Source of the DNA: Pseudothioclava nitratireducens
GTDB taxonomy: Bacteria; Pseudomonadota; Alphaproteobacteria; Rhodobacterales; Rhodobacteraceae
Direction of reading: 5' to 3'
NCBI RefSeq assembly: GCF_029210495.1
Contig: NZ_JARGDK010000001.1
Span: 342,010-406,009, forward strand
Length of the DNA stretch: 64,000 nucleotides
Shown here: positions 36,993 through 46,524 of the stretch, piece after piece
How positions within the stretch are numbered: position 1 is the stretch's first letter
Layout of the letters: every line of letters starts with the position of its first letter
Translations under genes and position numbers: made by a program
Notes under the pieces: generated by a model
What the model saw: the letters and a program-made list of their open reading frames with translations, nothing else
Told to the model about the DNA's origin: nothing
Database searches by the model: none

Positions 36993-38108
36993 GCCGGAGG
37001 GCGCTGCGGGCGCCTCGGCAGGGGAGGGCTGGAAGGTGCGCCGCAAGACGCCCGGAACGAGAATGGTCTGCCAGCTGCGGCGCGCGCCGATGGCGCTTTC
37101 GTGGATGCGCTCGCTGGGATCGCGTCCGACGATTCGCGGCGCGCGAAACAGGAAGAGCTTGCCCCAGCCTGACCAACTGCCGACAGAGGGAGCGGCGGGA
37201 TCGGTCGGGAAATCCTCTCGCCACGTATCCGGGAGCGCGAAGGCCAGCTCTTCGGCACGCTCCAGCATCCAGACCAACGGGATATTCGCCAGCGGACGCG
37301 ACTCCTCTCGGCCCGAAAGCTGTCCGCCGATGTCACCGTGGCAGCCGCGGAACCAGACCTGCTCGACCCGTCCCGCCCCGGTGCCCTCGCAATCCCAGAT
37401 CAATGGCTCAAAGATCGAGCGGGTTTCCTCGATGGCCAATGCCTGAAAGCCGTGTTTGACCGAAGGCCCAAGGTGGTGGTCGTGAAACCGATAGCGCGGC
37501 TCCGAGAGCATCCAGAGGAGCGGAAGCTGAAAGCCCAGACCCATCACCGTATCAAAAGCCCCGACCATCTCGATCGGACAGGTGTCATGGCACAGGCTCG
37601 CCTTGAAGCCCTGCAAGGTCTCGGGGCGCGCGCCGCCTTCATAGTGACGCCACGCCATGCTCACATTCCGCTCTATGGCGGCATCGCTGCGCAGGAGGCC
37701 GACCCGCTCGATCATGCCCGCCAGAGAGCGCGCGGCAAAGGCGCCGCGGGAGTAGCCGATCAGAAAGACGCGGTCTCCGGGACGGTACCGCATCGCCAGC
37801 CAGCCGTAGGCGCGCTGAATCTGGCGGTTCACCCCCCAGCCGAACCACAGGTCCGACAACTCGCGCCATTCGCGCCACTGCAACCCCTTGCCGTAATAGA
37901 GCGAGTGATGCAGACCGCTGCGACGCAAATATTGATAGAGCAACCCGATCGACGTGACCTGATGTGGCTTGAGCGAGCCCATCGTGCCATCGAACAACAG
38001 AACATGATCGACCGGCTCGCGCCCCAAGCGGGTGCTAGGCTGAGCGGGCGGCCCCCAAGGCGGCAGGCGCCGGAACATGACGGCGATCTTTTCGATCAGC
38101 CCGCGCAT
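36900..38108 (-). CDS. DUF2235 alpha/beta-hydrolase protein
   Basis: 402 residues. Signature points: HVLLFDGTMGS (N-terminal FDGT), nucleophile elbow GYSRGAFAARSLAGMI with Ser near 120, and WFRGCHGDIGGQ with acidic/His residues, all typical of DUF2235, a family that also contributes catalytic domains to some type VI phospholipase effectors. No secretion partner genes are nearby, so an effector role is not implied. GGAGGG precedes the ATG. The last ~60 residues (Pro/Ala/Gly-rich) are low-complexity and encoded largely antisense to the thioesterase gene. Confidence 0.82.
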   Translation of the reverse strand: MRGLIEKIAVMFRRLPPWGPPAQPSTRLGREPVDHVLLFDGTMGSLKPHQVTSIGLLYQYLRRSGLHHSLYYGKGLQWREWRELSDLWFGWGVNRQIQRAYGWLAMRYRPGDRVFLIGYSRGAFAARSLAGMIERVGLLRSDAAIERNVSMAWRHYEGGARPETLQGFKASLCHDTCPIEMVGAFDTVMGLGFQLPLLWMLSEPRYRFHDHHLGPSVKHGFQALAIEETRSIFEPLIWDCEGTGAGRVEQVWFRGCHGDIGGQLSGREESRPLANIPLVWMLERAEELAFALPDTWREDFPTDPAAPSVGSWSGWGKLFLFRAPRIVGRDPSERIHESAIGARRSWQTILVPGVLRRTFQPSPAEAPAAPSGSGGHDEAGGSAGGIESPVRRPTDLAAGDAG

Positions 38109-38234
38109 GTCATCAGCCCTCCGCCGATCATGTCAACGCGTTCGGGCATGTCTCCCCGGAAACGAAAAGGACCCTGCCAGTATAGGCAAGGTCCGTTGTC
38201 ATGTCATTGACGTTCCGGTGAAAACCGGGCGCGC

Positions 38235-39380
38235 TCAGTCCGCCAGGGTGAGCGCAGTCACGATTTCCATCTGGCCGAACCCGTTGAAGCGGGTGTTGGT
38301 GGCCGAGGAATAGGCGCCCATCCCTTTGAAGACGATGAAATCGCCCTCTTCGAGATCAGCCGGCAGCGGCAGTTCGCCCGGCAGGCGGTCGACCGAGTCG
38401 CAGGTCGGGCCAAAAACGATGCGCGGCTCGGCGGCGCGGATGCGCTTTTCCCCCTCGGGCGAGTAGACCGCGATGCGGTCGATATTGCCGACCAGCGGCA
38501 GCTCTGCCAGACCGCCATAGACACCGTCATTGAGGAAGATGTGGGTGCGGTCGCGGAACGCTTTGACGCGGGTGATGTGGCTGAACGCATCGCCCACGAG
38601 GCCGCGGCCCGGCTCGCAGACAAGAGCGGGCGCATCGGCGCCGAAGGCCTCTTCGGTGACGCGACCGATCAGGGCAAAGATCGCCTCAAGCTCGGGTGCC
38701 GGGCCTTCGATCCGGTGGTTCGGGAAGCCGCCGCCCACGTTCAGGCGACGCGCCTTCACACCGGCATTCGTGCAAATCTCTGCGGCGGTGCGGATATAGG
38801 CGTCCCATGCCATGGGGTCGGTGCACTGGGTGCCCGGATGGAAGGTCAGCGACGGGATGAAGCCAGCCGCCGCAGCGCGCGACAGAAGCACGGCCGCCAG
38901 CTCCGCGGTCGCGCCAAATTTCGCGCCGAAGTTATAAGCCGCACCCGCCACCGGCAGCTTGAAGCGCACCGAGATTTCACATCCTTCGGCCGGCACCATC
39001 TCGATCAGCTTTTCGAGTTCAGAAACCGAGTCGACCGACCAGGTTTTCACCTCGGCGCGGACCGCGTGGGCGATCTCCGAGCGGGACCGGACCGGGTTGT
39101 GATAATGCAGCGCAGCGCTCGGCGCGATGCGGCGGATCATGTCGATTTCGGCGGGCGAGGCCACGTCGAACCCCTTGATGCCTGCGGCCACGAGATTCTC
39201 GATCACCATCTCGTCGGGATTGGATTTGACGGCATAGGTCACAAGGCCCGGAAAGCCCTTGAGGAACCGACGCGCGGTCGCCTGAAGGATGGAGGGCGCG
39301 AACACCAGAACAGGGTGATCGGGCTGCTTGTTGCGGATGATTTCGGCCGGGTTCGACCAGATAGTCTTCGACAGTCCCAT
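38235..39380 (-). CDS. Ornithine/lysine decarboxylase family protein (fold III, PLP)
   Basis: 381 residues. PLP lysine Lys52 in YAVKSNPD, Gly-rich phosphate site NVGGGFP, EPGRG, and the subunit-interface cysteine in GPTCDSVD that completes the active site. This is the eukaryotic-like ornithine decarboxylase class, which makes putrescine (or cadaverine from lysine). AAAGGAG ribosome site fixes the start at 39380. Divergent from an AsnC-type regulator, likely its controller. Confidence 0.9.
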   Translation of the reverse strand: MGLSKTIWSNPAEIIRNKQPDHPVLVFAPSILQATARRFLKGFPGLVTYAVKSNPDEMVIENLVAAGIKGFDVASPAEIDMIRRIAPSAALHYHNPVRSRSEIAHAVRAEVKTWSVDSVSELEKLIEMVPAEGCEISVRFKLPVAGAAYNFGAKFGATAELAAVLLSRAAAAGFIPSLTFHPGTQCTDPMAWDAYIRTAAEICTNAGVKARRLNVGGGFPNHRIEGPAPELEAIFALIGRVTEEAFGADAPALVCEPGRGLVGDAFSHITRVKAFRDRTHIFLNDGVYGGLAELPLVGNIDRIAVYSPEGEKRIRAAEPRIVFGPTCDSVDRLPGELPLPADLEEGDFIVFKGMGAYSSATNTRFNGFGQMEIVTALTLAD

Positions 39381-39604
39381 TGGCTTCTCCTTTGCCGAAT
39401 GAGTGGCAGCCACCTCTTGCCCCATAAGGGTTGGGAGAGCGCTTACGCGTTTCAACCAATCCCAGGCAAGGTACGTATGAGCCGCCCTTTTCCTGTCTTT
39501 CTATAGTCCGCCATATGAGGCACAATTTCACCTGTGGAAAGTGCAAAAATGATGTGATACTTCGTTATAATGACGAAAATTCCGGTCATATTGTTAGGTG
39601 TTGC

Positions 39605-40036
39605 ATGGATGACCTAGATCGCAAGATCGTCGCACTCCTTTCCGGGGATGCGCGCATATCTCTGGCGACGATGGCGCGGCGGCTCAAGGTCGCGCGCTCC
39701 ACCGTTCAGGCGCGGCTTGAGCGGCTGGAAACCACTGGCGTGATCGCGGGCTATACGGTGAAACTCGGAGAGGCGGCGCGGGCCGGGCGGCTCCGCGCGA
39801 CCGCCCTTCTCGAGATTGAATTACGCGTCCAGCCTGCGATTTTACAGAAGCTCAAGGCGATCCCGGAAATCGAGCGCATCTCGACCACTTCGGGACGTGT
39901 CGATCTTGTCGTGCAGATTGCCGCCAATTCGACTCAGCAACTCGACAAGGTGTTGGATACGATCGGCGAAATTCCGGGCGTCAATAACTCCGAGAGCCTG
40001 ATTCACCTGACCACGAAACTGGATCGTGCGGTCTGA
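39605..40036 (+). CDS. Lrp/AsnC family transcriptional regulator
   Basis: 143 residues from MDDLDRKIVALLSGDARISLATMARRL (HTH) with SRTVQ-type recognition helix (ARSTVQARLERLE) and the RAM domain. The frame stays open upstream to 39431, giving a Cys-rich extension, but that stretch is AT-rich promoter-like DNA. It is divergent from the decarboxylase, so it probably responds to a basic amino acid or polyamine; that is inference from position. Confidence 0.87.
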   Translation: MDDLDRKIVALLSGDARISLATMARRLKVARSTVQARLERLETTGVIAGYTVKLGEAARAGRLRATALLEIELRVQPAILQKLKAIPEIERISTTSGRVDLVVQIAANSTQQLDKVLDTIGEIPGVNNSESLIHLTTKLDRAV

Positions 40037-40164
40037 ACGGGCAGTTTCGGCCAAAACTGGCCGATGTGGCGGCGACGCTGTCGCGCGATTGTCGAAAAAG
40101 GCGTTCACTATCCCGATGCACCCGGCCCCGTGCCGGGATCAACACGCACAGATGGGGGTAGATC

Positions 40165-42132
40165 ATGACTTTGTTTTCAGGGCTTTCGCGGCGCGGCTTT
40201 CTGACCGGGACCGCCGCCACCGCGCTTTTGACGCTGCATCCGTTCAAGGCCCGCGCCCAAGCGGGGCAGGTTCACCTGCGTCTTATCGAGACCACCGACC
40301 TGCATGTTGCGATCAACCCTTATGATTATTACGGCGACAAGCCCGACGACACGCAGGGCCTTGCCCGCACTGCCACCCTGATCGCGGGCATCCGCGCCGA
40401 GGCCGGCAACTCGATCCTGCTCGACAATGGCGACCTGATCCAAGGCAATCCGCTCGGCGACTACATCGCGCTTGAGAAAGGCGTCGAGACCGAGCCGCAC
40501 CCGATGTTCAAGGCAATGAACCTTCTGGGCTATGATTGCGCGACGCTGGGCAATCACGAATTCAACTACGGGCTGGAGTTCCTGACGGCTTCGCTAGCGG
40601 GGGCGAATTTCCCCTTCGTTTGCGCGAATGCGGTGAAGGGGCCGGAGCTTGGCGCAGACCCGCTGTCTGATGAGACACTGATCGCCCCCTATATCATTCT
40701 CGACAAAATGCTGACGGATGGCGCGGGCAATGAGCACCCAATCCGCATCGGGCTGATCGGGTTTGTCCCGCCGCAGATCATGCAATGGGACGAAGCGAAC
40801 CTCTCGGGCAAGCTTTCGACCCGCGACATCGTGGAGACCGCCGAGGCTTTCGTTCCGAAAATGAAGGCCGAGGGCGCGGAGCTGATCGTGGCGCTCGCCC
40901 ATACCGGGATCGAGGGCGGCGGTCGGATTGACGGCATGGAAAACGCGGCGCTCTACCTTGCCGGGGTCGAGGGGATCGACGCCGTGCTGACCGGCCACCA
41001 CCATCGCACCCTGCCCGGCCCCGATTACGAGGGGATCGAGGGCGTGGATGCGGCCCGCGGCACGCTCATGGGCAAACCCGCCGTGATGGCCGGGTTCTGG
41101 GGCTCGCATATGGGGCTGATCGACCTGCTGCTCGAAAAGACCGACGCAGGTTGGAGCGTCGTCGATCACACCTCCGAGGCGCGTCCGATCTTTGAGCGGG
41201 TGGAGCGCAAGCCCGTGCCCCTTGTCGAAAGCACCGCCGCTGTTTCGGACGCGGTCGCCGCCGACCATCAGGCCACGCTCGACTATGTGCGCCGTCCGGT
41301 GGGCGAGACCTCGGCCCCGCTCTACAGCTATTTCGCGCTGGTGGCGGATGACCCCTCGGTGCAAATCGTGAGCCAGGCGCAGCTTTGGTATGCCCGCGAA
41401 ATGCTCAAGGAGACCGAATTCGGCGCGCTGCCGATGCTGTCTGCGGCGGCGCCCTTCAAGGCGGGCGGGCGCGGCGGGCCGGATTACTACACCGATGTCC
41501 CCGCCGGGCCGGTCGCAATCAAGAACGTGGCGGACCTCTATCTCTATCCGAACACGTTCCGCGCGGTGAAGGTCACGGGCGCGACGGTCAAGGAATGGCT
41601 CGAACGCTCTGCCGGGGCATTCAACCAGATCGAAGCGGGCGCGCAGGATGCGCCGCTCCTGAACCCCGATTTCCCGTCCTATAATTTCGACGTGATCGAC
41701 GGCGTGACCTATCAGATCGACCTCAGCCAACCGTCCAAATACAACAATGACGGCGAGGTGATCTCGGATGGCAACCGCATCGTCAACCTGATGTTCGACG
41801 GCGCGCCCATCGACCCCGCGCAAGAGTTCATCGTCGCCTCCAACAACTACCGCGCGGGCGGCGGCGGGCATTTCCCGGGTGTGGACAGCTCGAAGATCAT
41901 CTTCGAGGGTCCGGACACCAACCGCGACCTGCTGGTGCGCTTCATCCAGAAGGAGGGCACGATCAACCCTTCGGCGGATGCCAACTGGACCTTCGCGCCG
42001 ATGCCGGGGACGACGGTGCTCTTCGACACCGGTCCCGGCGGCAAGGGCTTCCTTGCCGATGTGAAGGGCGTGAAAATCGAAGAAGCCGGCGAGGGCGAAA
42101 ACGGGTTCGCCCGCTACCGGATCTCGCTCTGA
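40165..42132 (+). CDS. cpdB: 2',3'-cyclic-nucleotide 2'-phosphodiesterase/3'-nucleotidase
   Basis: 655 residues. Tat signal SRRGFLTGTAATALLTL sends it folded to the periplasm. Metallophosphoesterase domain motifs: TTDLHVAI, LDNGDLIQGNPLGDY, LGNHEFNYGL and GHHHR. The C-terminal 5'-nucleotidase domain includes YLYPNTFRAVKVTG and NNYRAGGGGHFPG. It degrades RNA breakdown products to nucleosides and phosphate, pairing functionally with the exported RNase T2 in this window. Confidence 0.93.
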   Translation: MTLFSGLSRRGFLTGTAATALLTLHPFKARAQAGQVHLRLIETTDLHVAINPYDYYGDKPDDTQGLARTATLIAGIRAEAGNSILLDNGDLIQGNPLGDYIALEKGVETEPHPMFKAMNLLGYDCATLGNHEFNYGLEFLTASLAGANFPFVCANAVKGPELGADPLSDETLIAPYIILDKMLTDGAGNEHPIRIGLIGFVPPQIMQWDEANLSGKLSTRDIVETAEAFVPKMKAEGAELIVALAHTGIEGGGRIDGMENAALYLAGVEGIDAVLTGHHHRTLPGPDYEGIEGVDAARGTLMGKPAVMAGFWGSHMGLIDLLLEKTDAGWSVVDHTSEARPIFERVERKPVPLVESTAAVSDAVAADHQATLDYVRRPVGETSAPLYSYFALVADDPSVQIVSQAQLWYAREMLKETEFGALPMLSAAAPFKAGGRGGPDYYTDVPAGPVAIKNVADLYLYPNTFRAVKVTGATVKEWLERSAGAFNQIEAGAQDAPLLNPDFPSYNFDVIDGVTYQIDLSQPSKYNNDGEVISDGNRIVNLMFDGAPIDPAQEFIVASNNYRAGGGGHFPGVDSSKIIFEGPDTNRDLLVRFIQKEGTINPSADANWTFAPMPGTTVLFDTGPGGKGFLADVKGVKIEEAGEGENGFARYRISL

Positions 42133-42146
42133 TCCGCAGATACCCG

Positions 42147-42180
42147 AAGGGCGCGGAGGAGTCTTCCGCGCCCTTTGTTT
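42147..42180 (+). terminator. Intrinsic terminator of cpdB
   Basis: 11-bp stem AAGGGCGCGGA / TCCGCGCCCTT with a 7-base loop, followed by TGTTTT. Located 15 bases after the stop. Confidence 0.8.
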
Positions 42181-42251
42181 TAGGCCCAGAAGGCTTTTCC
42201 TTGCCGCGCCCTCGCGTTAAAGAGCGTCAAGCCCGAACAAGGACGTGATCG

Positions 42252-45200
42252 ATGACGATGGAAAAGACCTTCAACGCCCAAGAGGCGGAACCGCGGATCT
42301 ACGCGAAATGGGAAGAGGCCGGGGCCTTCAAGGCGGGCGCGAATGCGCAGCCCGGCGCCGATAGCTTCACCATCATGATCCCGCCGCCCAACGTCACCGG
42401 CGCGCTCCATGTCGGCCACGCCTTCAACAACACCATTCAGGACATCCTGATCCGCTGGCACCGGATGCGCGGCTTCGACACGCTGTGGCAGCCGGGGCAG
42501 GATCATGCGGGCATCGCGACCCAGCTCATGGTGGAAAAGGAACTGGCCAAGACCGGCCAACCCAAGCGCACCGAACTGGGCCGCGAAGCGTTCCTCGAAA
42601 AGGTCTGGGAGTGGAAGGGCAAATACGGCTCGACCATCATCAACCAGCTCAAGCGCCTCGGCTCCAGCTGTGACTGGGAGCGTAACGCCTTCACCATGTC
42701 GGGCGCACCGGGCGCGCCTGCGGGCGAAGAGGGCAACTTCCATGATGCCGTCATCAAGGTCTTTGTGGATATGTATAACAAGGGCCTGATCTATCGCGGC
42801 AAACGCCTTGTGAACTGGGACCCCCATTTCGAGACCGCGATTTCCGACCTCGAAGTCGAGAATATCGAGGTCGCGGGCCATATGTGGCACTTCAAATACC
42901 CGCTCGCCGGGGGCGCCACCTATGAATATGTCGAGAAGGACGAGGACGGGAACGTCACCCTGCGCGAAACGCGCGACTATATCTCGATCGCAACCACGCG
43001 CCCCGAAACTATGCTGGGCGATGGCGCGGTGGCCGTGCACCCTTCGGACGAGCGGTATGCGCCTATCGTCGGCATGCTTTGCGAAATTCCGGTCGGCCCG
43101 AAAGAGCATCGCCGCCTGATCCCGATCATCACCGATGACTACCCGGACCCGACCTTTGGTTCGGGCGCGGTGAAGATCACCGGCGCGCATGACTTCAACG
43201 ACTATCAGGTCGCCAAGCGCGGCGGCATCCCGATGTATCGCCTGATGGACACCAAGGGCGCGATGCGCGCTGACGGGCTGAGCTACGAGGACTGTGCCGC
43301 CCGCGCCATGGACATCTCGAAAGGCGCCGATTTCACCGAAGCCGAGATCGACGCGCTGAACCTCGTCCCCGAGGAACTGCGCGGGCTCGACCGGTTTGAC
43401 GCGCGCAAGGCCGTGGTGCAGCAGATCACCGAGGAAGGTCTCGCCGTGATGATCGCCAACCCGACAGCGGGTGAAGAGGGCGAGCCGGACCTGATCCCCT
43501 ATGTCGAGGCCAAGCCGATCATGCAGCCCTTCGGGGATCGCTCGAAGGTCGTGATCGAGCCGATGCTGACCGACCAATGGTATGTGGACGCCGAGAAAAT
43601 CGTGGGCAAGGCGCTGGACGCCGTGCGCACTGGCCGCACCAAGATCATGCCCGAGGCAGGCGAGAAAACCTATTACCACTGGCTCGAAAACATCGAGCCG
43701 TGGTGCATCTCGCGCCAGCTTTGGTGGGGGCACCAGATCCCGGTGTGGTATGGGCTCAACCTCTCGGCCGAAGGCTTCGTCGACGACGAACGCGATGGCT
43801 CTCTCGACCTGGTCGAAATGGGGCGCCTGCTGGTCGAAACCAAGATGGTCCACCAAGGCGACGTCTATCACTGCGCCGCCGATCTCGACACGGTGGCATC
43901 GCTCTTCAAAGCGGGGATCGCGGACCTGCCGACGCCGCTCAATGCGGCGCGGATCGTCGAGGTGAAGGACAAGCACGAGGCAGTCGAGACCCTTGCCGCC
44001 AGCCTCGCGCAATATGAGGTCAATCAGGACCCGACGCAGTTGGTCTACCCGGTCTGGCGCGACCCCGATGTGCTCGACACCTGGTTCTCGTCGGGCCTCT
44101 GGCCCATCGGTACGCTCGGCTGGCCCGAGGATACCGAGGAAATGCGCAAGTATTTCCCGACCGATGTGCTCGTCACCGGCTTCGACATCCTGTTCTTCTG
44201 GGTGGCGCGGATGATGATGATGCAACTCGCCGTCACGGGCGAGGTGCCGTTCCACACCGTCTACCTGCACCAACTCGTCCGTGACGAGAAGGGCAAGAAG
44301 ATGTCGAAAACCGCCGGCAACGTGATCGACCCGCTCGAGATCATCGACGAATACGGCGCGGATGCGCTGCGCTTCACCAATACGTCGATGGCAGCCATCG
44401 GCGGCGTGCTGAAACTGTCGAAAGACCGCATCGCGGGCTATCGCAACTTTGGCACCAAGATCTGGAACGCGACCCGCTTCGCCGAGATGAACGGCGTCTT
44501 CGAGGGGCCCGCCCCGGCTGGAATCCCGCAGCCCTCGCACACGGTGAACCGCTGGATCATCGGCGAAACCGCCCGCGTGCGCGAAGTGGTGGACGAGGCC
44601 TTTGCCAGCTACCGTTTCAACGACGCGGCACAGGCGCTTTACGGCTTTGTCTGGGGTAAGGTCTGCGACTGGTATGTCGAATTCGCCAAGCCTCTCTTCG
44701 ATGGTGAGGACGCTGCCGAGACCCGCGAGACGATGCGCTGGGTCCTCGATCAGTGCTACACGCTGCTGCACCCGATCATGCCCTTCATCACCGAAGAGCT
44801 GTGGGAGCTGACCGCGCCCGAAGGCGGGCGGGCAAAGATGCTCGTCCATGGGGACTGGCCGACCTATGGCGCCGACCTGATCGACGCCGAAGCCGACCGC
44901 GAAATGAATTGGGTGATCGGCCTGATCGAGGAAATCCGCTCGTCGCGCACGCAGATGGGCGTGCCGGTGGGTCTCAGGTTGCCGATGGTTCTGGCCGAAG
45001 CGGATGAGGCCGCGCGCGCAGCGCTGGCCAATAACGAGGCGCTGATCCTGAAACTCGCGCGGATCGACTCGATCACCGAAACGGCGATCCCGAAAGGGGC
45101 GATCTCGATCCCGGCGCCGGGCGCGCTGTTTGGGCTGCCGCTCGAAGGCGTGATCGACATCGGCGCCGAGAAGGCCCGGCTCGAAAAGGCACTTGGCAAG

Positions 45201-45365
45201 ATCGAGAAGGAAATCGGCGGTCTCAAGGGGCGTCTGTCGAACCCGCAATTCATCGCCAAAGCCAGCGACGAAGTGGTCGAGGAAGCCCGCGACAACCTCG
45301 CCGCGCGCGAGGAAGAGGCCGCCAAGGTGGCCGCCGCGGTCAAGCGGCTCGCGGAACTGGGCTGA
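42252..45365 (+). CDS. valS: Valine--tRNA ligase
   Basis: 1037 residues. Class I signatures [13 protein letters not shown] (HIGH form, ~39-51) and KMSKTAGN (KMSKS, ~685), editing domain between, anticodon-binding domain after ~800, and C-terminal coiled coil (~965-1037) that contacts tRNA. AAGGACG ribosome site. Charges tRNA-Val in the cytoplasm. In Caulobacter, valS neighbours popZ as I recall; here they are about 10 kb apart. Confidence 0.97.
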   Translation: MTMEKTFNAQEAEPRIYAKWEEAGAFKAGANAQPGADSFTIMIPPPNVTGALHVGHAFNNTIQDILIRWHRMRGFDTLWQPGQDHAGIATQLMVEKELAKTGQPKRTELGREAFLEKVWEWKGKYGSTIINQLKRLGSSCDWERNAFTMSGAPGAPAGEEGNFHDAVIKVFVDMYNKGLIYRGKRLVNWDPHFETAISDLEVENIEVAGHMWHFKYPLAGGATYEYVEKDEDGNVTLRETRDYISIATTRPETMLGDGAVAVHPSDERYAPIVGMLCEIPVGPKEHRRLIPIITDDYPDPTFGSGAVKITGAHDFNDYQVAKRGGIPMYRLMDTKGAMRADGLSYEDCAARAMDISKGADFTEAEIDALNLVPEELRGLDRFDARKAVVQQITEEGLAVMIANPTAGEEGEPDLIPYVEAKPIMQPFGDRSKVVIEPMLTDQWYVDAEKIVGKALDAVRTGRTKIMPEAGEKTYYHWLENIEPWCISRQLWWGHQIPVWYGLNLSAEGFVDDERDGSLDLVEMGRLLVETKMVHQGDVYHCAADLDTVASLFKAGIADLPTPLNAARIVEVKDKHEAVETLAASLAQYEVNQDPTQLVYPVWRDPDVLDTWFSSGLWPIGTLGWPEDTEEMRKYFPTDVLVTGFDILFFWVARMMMMQLAVTGEVPFHTVYLHQLVRDEKGKKMSKTAGNVIDPLEIIDEYGADALRFTNTSMAAIGGVLKLSKDRIAGYRNFGTKIWNATRFAEMNGVFEGPAPAGIPQPSHTVNRWIIGETARVREVVDEAFASYRFNDAAQALYGFVWGKVCDWYVEFAKPLFDGEDAAETRETMRWVLDQCYTLLHPIMPFITEELWELTAPEGGRAKMLVHGDWPTYGADLIDAEADREMNWVIGLIEEIRSSRTQMGVPVGLRLPMVLAEADEAARAALANNEALILKLARIDSITETAIPKGAISIPAPGALFGLPLEGVIDIGAEKARLEKALGKIEKEIGGLKGRLSNPQFIAKASDEVVEEARDNLAAREEEAAKVAAAVKRLAELG

Positions 45366-45387
45366 GACGCCTCGTCAGAGATCTTGA

Positions 45388-45413
45388 CCCCCGGTGCGAG
45401 CGCCGGGGGTTTT
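45388..45413. terminator. Intrinsic terminator of valS
   Basis: 7-bp stem CCCCCGG / CCGGGGG followed by TTTT; the convergent enoyl-CoA hydratase stop codon begins at its right end. Confidence 0.75.
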
Positions 45414-46198
45414 CATTTGAACTGAGGTGCGCGCTTTTGCAGGTTCGCCGCGATCACCTCCATCTGATCGGGCTTACCGATCAGGTCGGTCTGCTCGCGG
45501 CTCTCTGTCATCAGCACCTCAGCCTCGGGCGCGGTCAAAGCTTTGCGGATCAGCCGCTTCGCCGCCCGGATCGCGGACGGGCTGCGCCCCGCGATGGACT
45601 GCGCCAGCGCCAAGGCGCGGGCCTGTGGGTCGGCGTTTAGCTCGGTCACCAGCCCCCAATCCGCGCCCTGCTCTGCGGTGATCTCATCGGCCGTATAGGT
45701 CAGGCGCCCGATGACATCGGCGCGCGTCAGATGCGGCAGCGTCGCCATGCCGCCCATATCGGGCACGAGCCCCCATTTCATCTCCATGATCGACAGCCGG
45801 GTTTCGGGGGCGGCGATACGCATGTCGGCACCGAGCGCCAACTGGAACCCCGCGCCGAACGCCACACCATGCAACGCAGCAATCACCGGCACCGGCAGGT
45901 CGCGCCAGACCAGCGAGAATTGCTGGAACTTGTTCGCAGCCCCATGCGTGCGCGGCATGATGAGCGCCTCCGGGTCGCCCATCGCGAGCGCACCGAAATT
46001 CACGACATCAAGGCCCGCACAGAACGCCCGCCCCTCGCCTTGCAGCACAACCGCGCGCAAATCGTCGCGCGCGGCCAAGGCCTCACCTGCCGCGATCACC
46101 GCGTCGATCATCTCGAAATCGACCGCGTTCATCTTGTCGGGCCGGTTGAGCGTCACAAGCGCCAGATTGTCCTGAATATCAAGTGTCACACGGGTCAT
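45413..46198 (-). CDS. Enoyl-CoA hydratase/isomerase family protein
   Basis: 261 residues, crotonase fold. RPDKMNAVD, GRAFCAGLDV (oxyanion hole) and PVIAALHGVAFGAGFQLALGADMRIA are hallmark blocks. The Asp in MKWGLVPDMGGM is in the position of one catalytic residue; the two glutamates of true hydratases are not both evident, so the reaction may be isomerase-like. AGGAGG ribosome site. No neighbours of the same pathway. Confidence 0.88.
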   Translation of the reverse strand: MTRVTLDIQDNLALVTLNRPDKMNAVDFEMIDAVIAAGEALAARDDLRAVVLQGEGRAFCAGLDVVNFGALAMGDPEALIMPRTHGAANKFQQFSLVWRDLPVPVIAALHGVAFGAGFQLALGADMRIAAPETRLSIMEMKWGLVPDMGGMATLPHLTRADVIGRLTYTADEITAEQGADWGLVTELNADPQARALALAQSIAGRSPSAIRAAKRLIRKALTAPEAEVLMTESREQTDLIGKPDQMEVIAANLQKRAPQFK

Positions 46199-46263
46199 CG
46201 GGGCCTCCTCTTTGCGCCGACTATAGCGGTGCTTCTGGCTGGCCCTAGGATGACGTGGCGTTC

Positions 46264-46446
46264 CTAGCGCGGCACCAGTCTCTCGACCGCGCGCAAACCG
46301 CCCGCCGCCTTGTCATAGACCAGCGTGAGGATTCGCCGTTGCGCCACGACCTGTCCGATGCGCGTCCCGATCACCGGGGCGACGCGCACCGTGCCGGCTG
46401 CTGCGATCCCTGCCAGAAAGCCGCGTCTTGAAAGCTTGTCCACCAT
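46264..46446 (-). CDS. Small Tat-signal protein, unknown function
   Basis: 60 residues: MVDKLSRRGFLAGIAAAGTVRVAP is a twin-arginine signal, leaving a mature part of only about 30 residues (basic, no cysteine). GGGAGA precedes the ATG. Too short for a cofactor-binding enzyme, so it could be a partner or a decayed remnant. No family recognised. Short ORF, so coding is likely but not certain. Confidence 0.55.
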   Translation of the reverse strand: MVDKLSRRGFLAGIAAAGTVRVAPVIGTRIGQVVAQRRILTLVYDKAAGGLRAVERLVPR

Positions 46447-46524
46447 GGCAATCTCCCTTCGCATTTGAGATGGGGGACGATGCGCCCCCTTGCGAGGGGG
46501 AAAAAGAAGGCCTACGCCTCAGAT

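Noticed and set aside
36900-38108. DUF2235 protein as a type VI secretion effector
   Set aside because: No VgrG, Hcp, PAAR or immunity gene nearby; family has many non-effector members.
39431-39604. Upstream extension of the AsnC regulator with CGKC and CC motifs, like a zinc ribbon
   Set aside because: The stretch is AT-rich, lies where the divergent promoters should be, and the canonical family N-terminus starts at 39605.
42180-45248. A 1022-residue minus-strand frame inside valS
   Set aside because: Shadow of valS in GC-rich codon usage; composition Arg/Asp/His-heavy and no domain.
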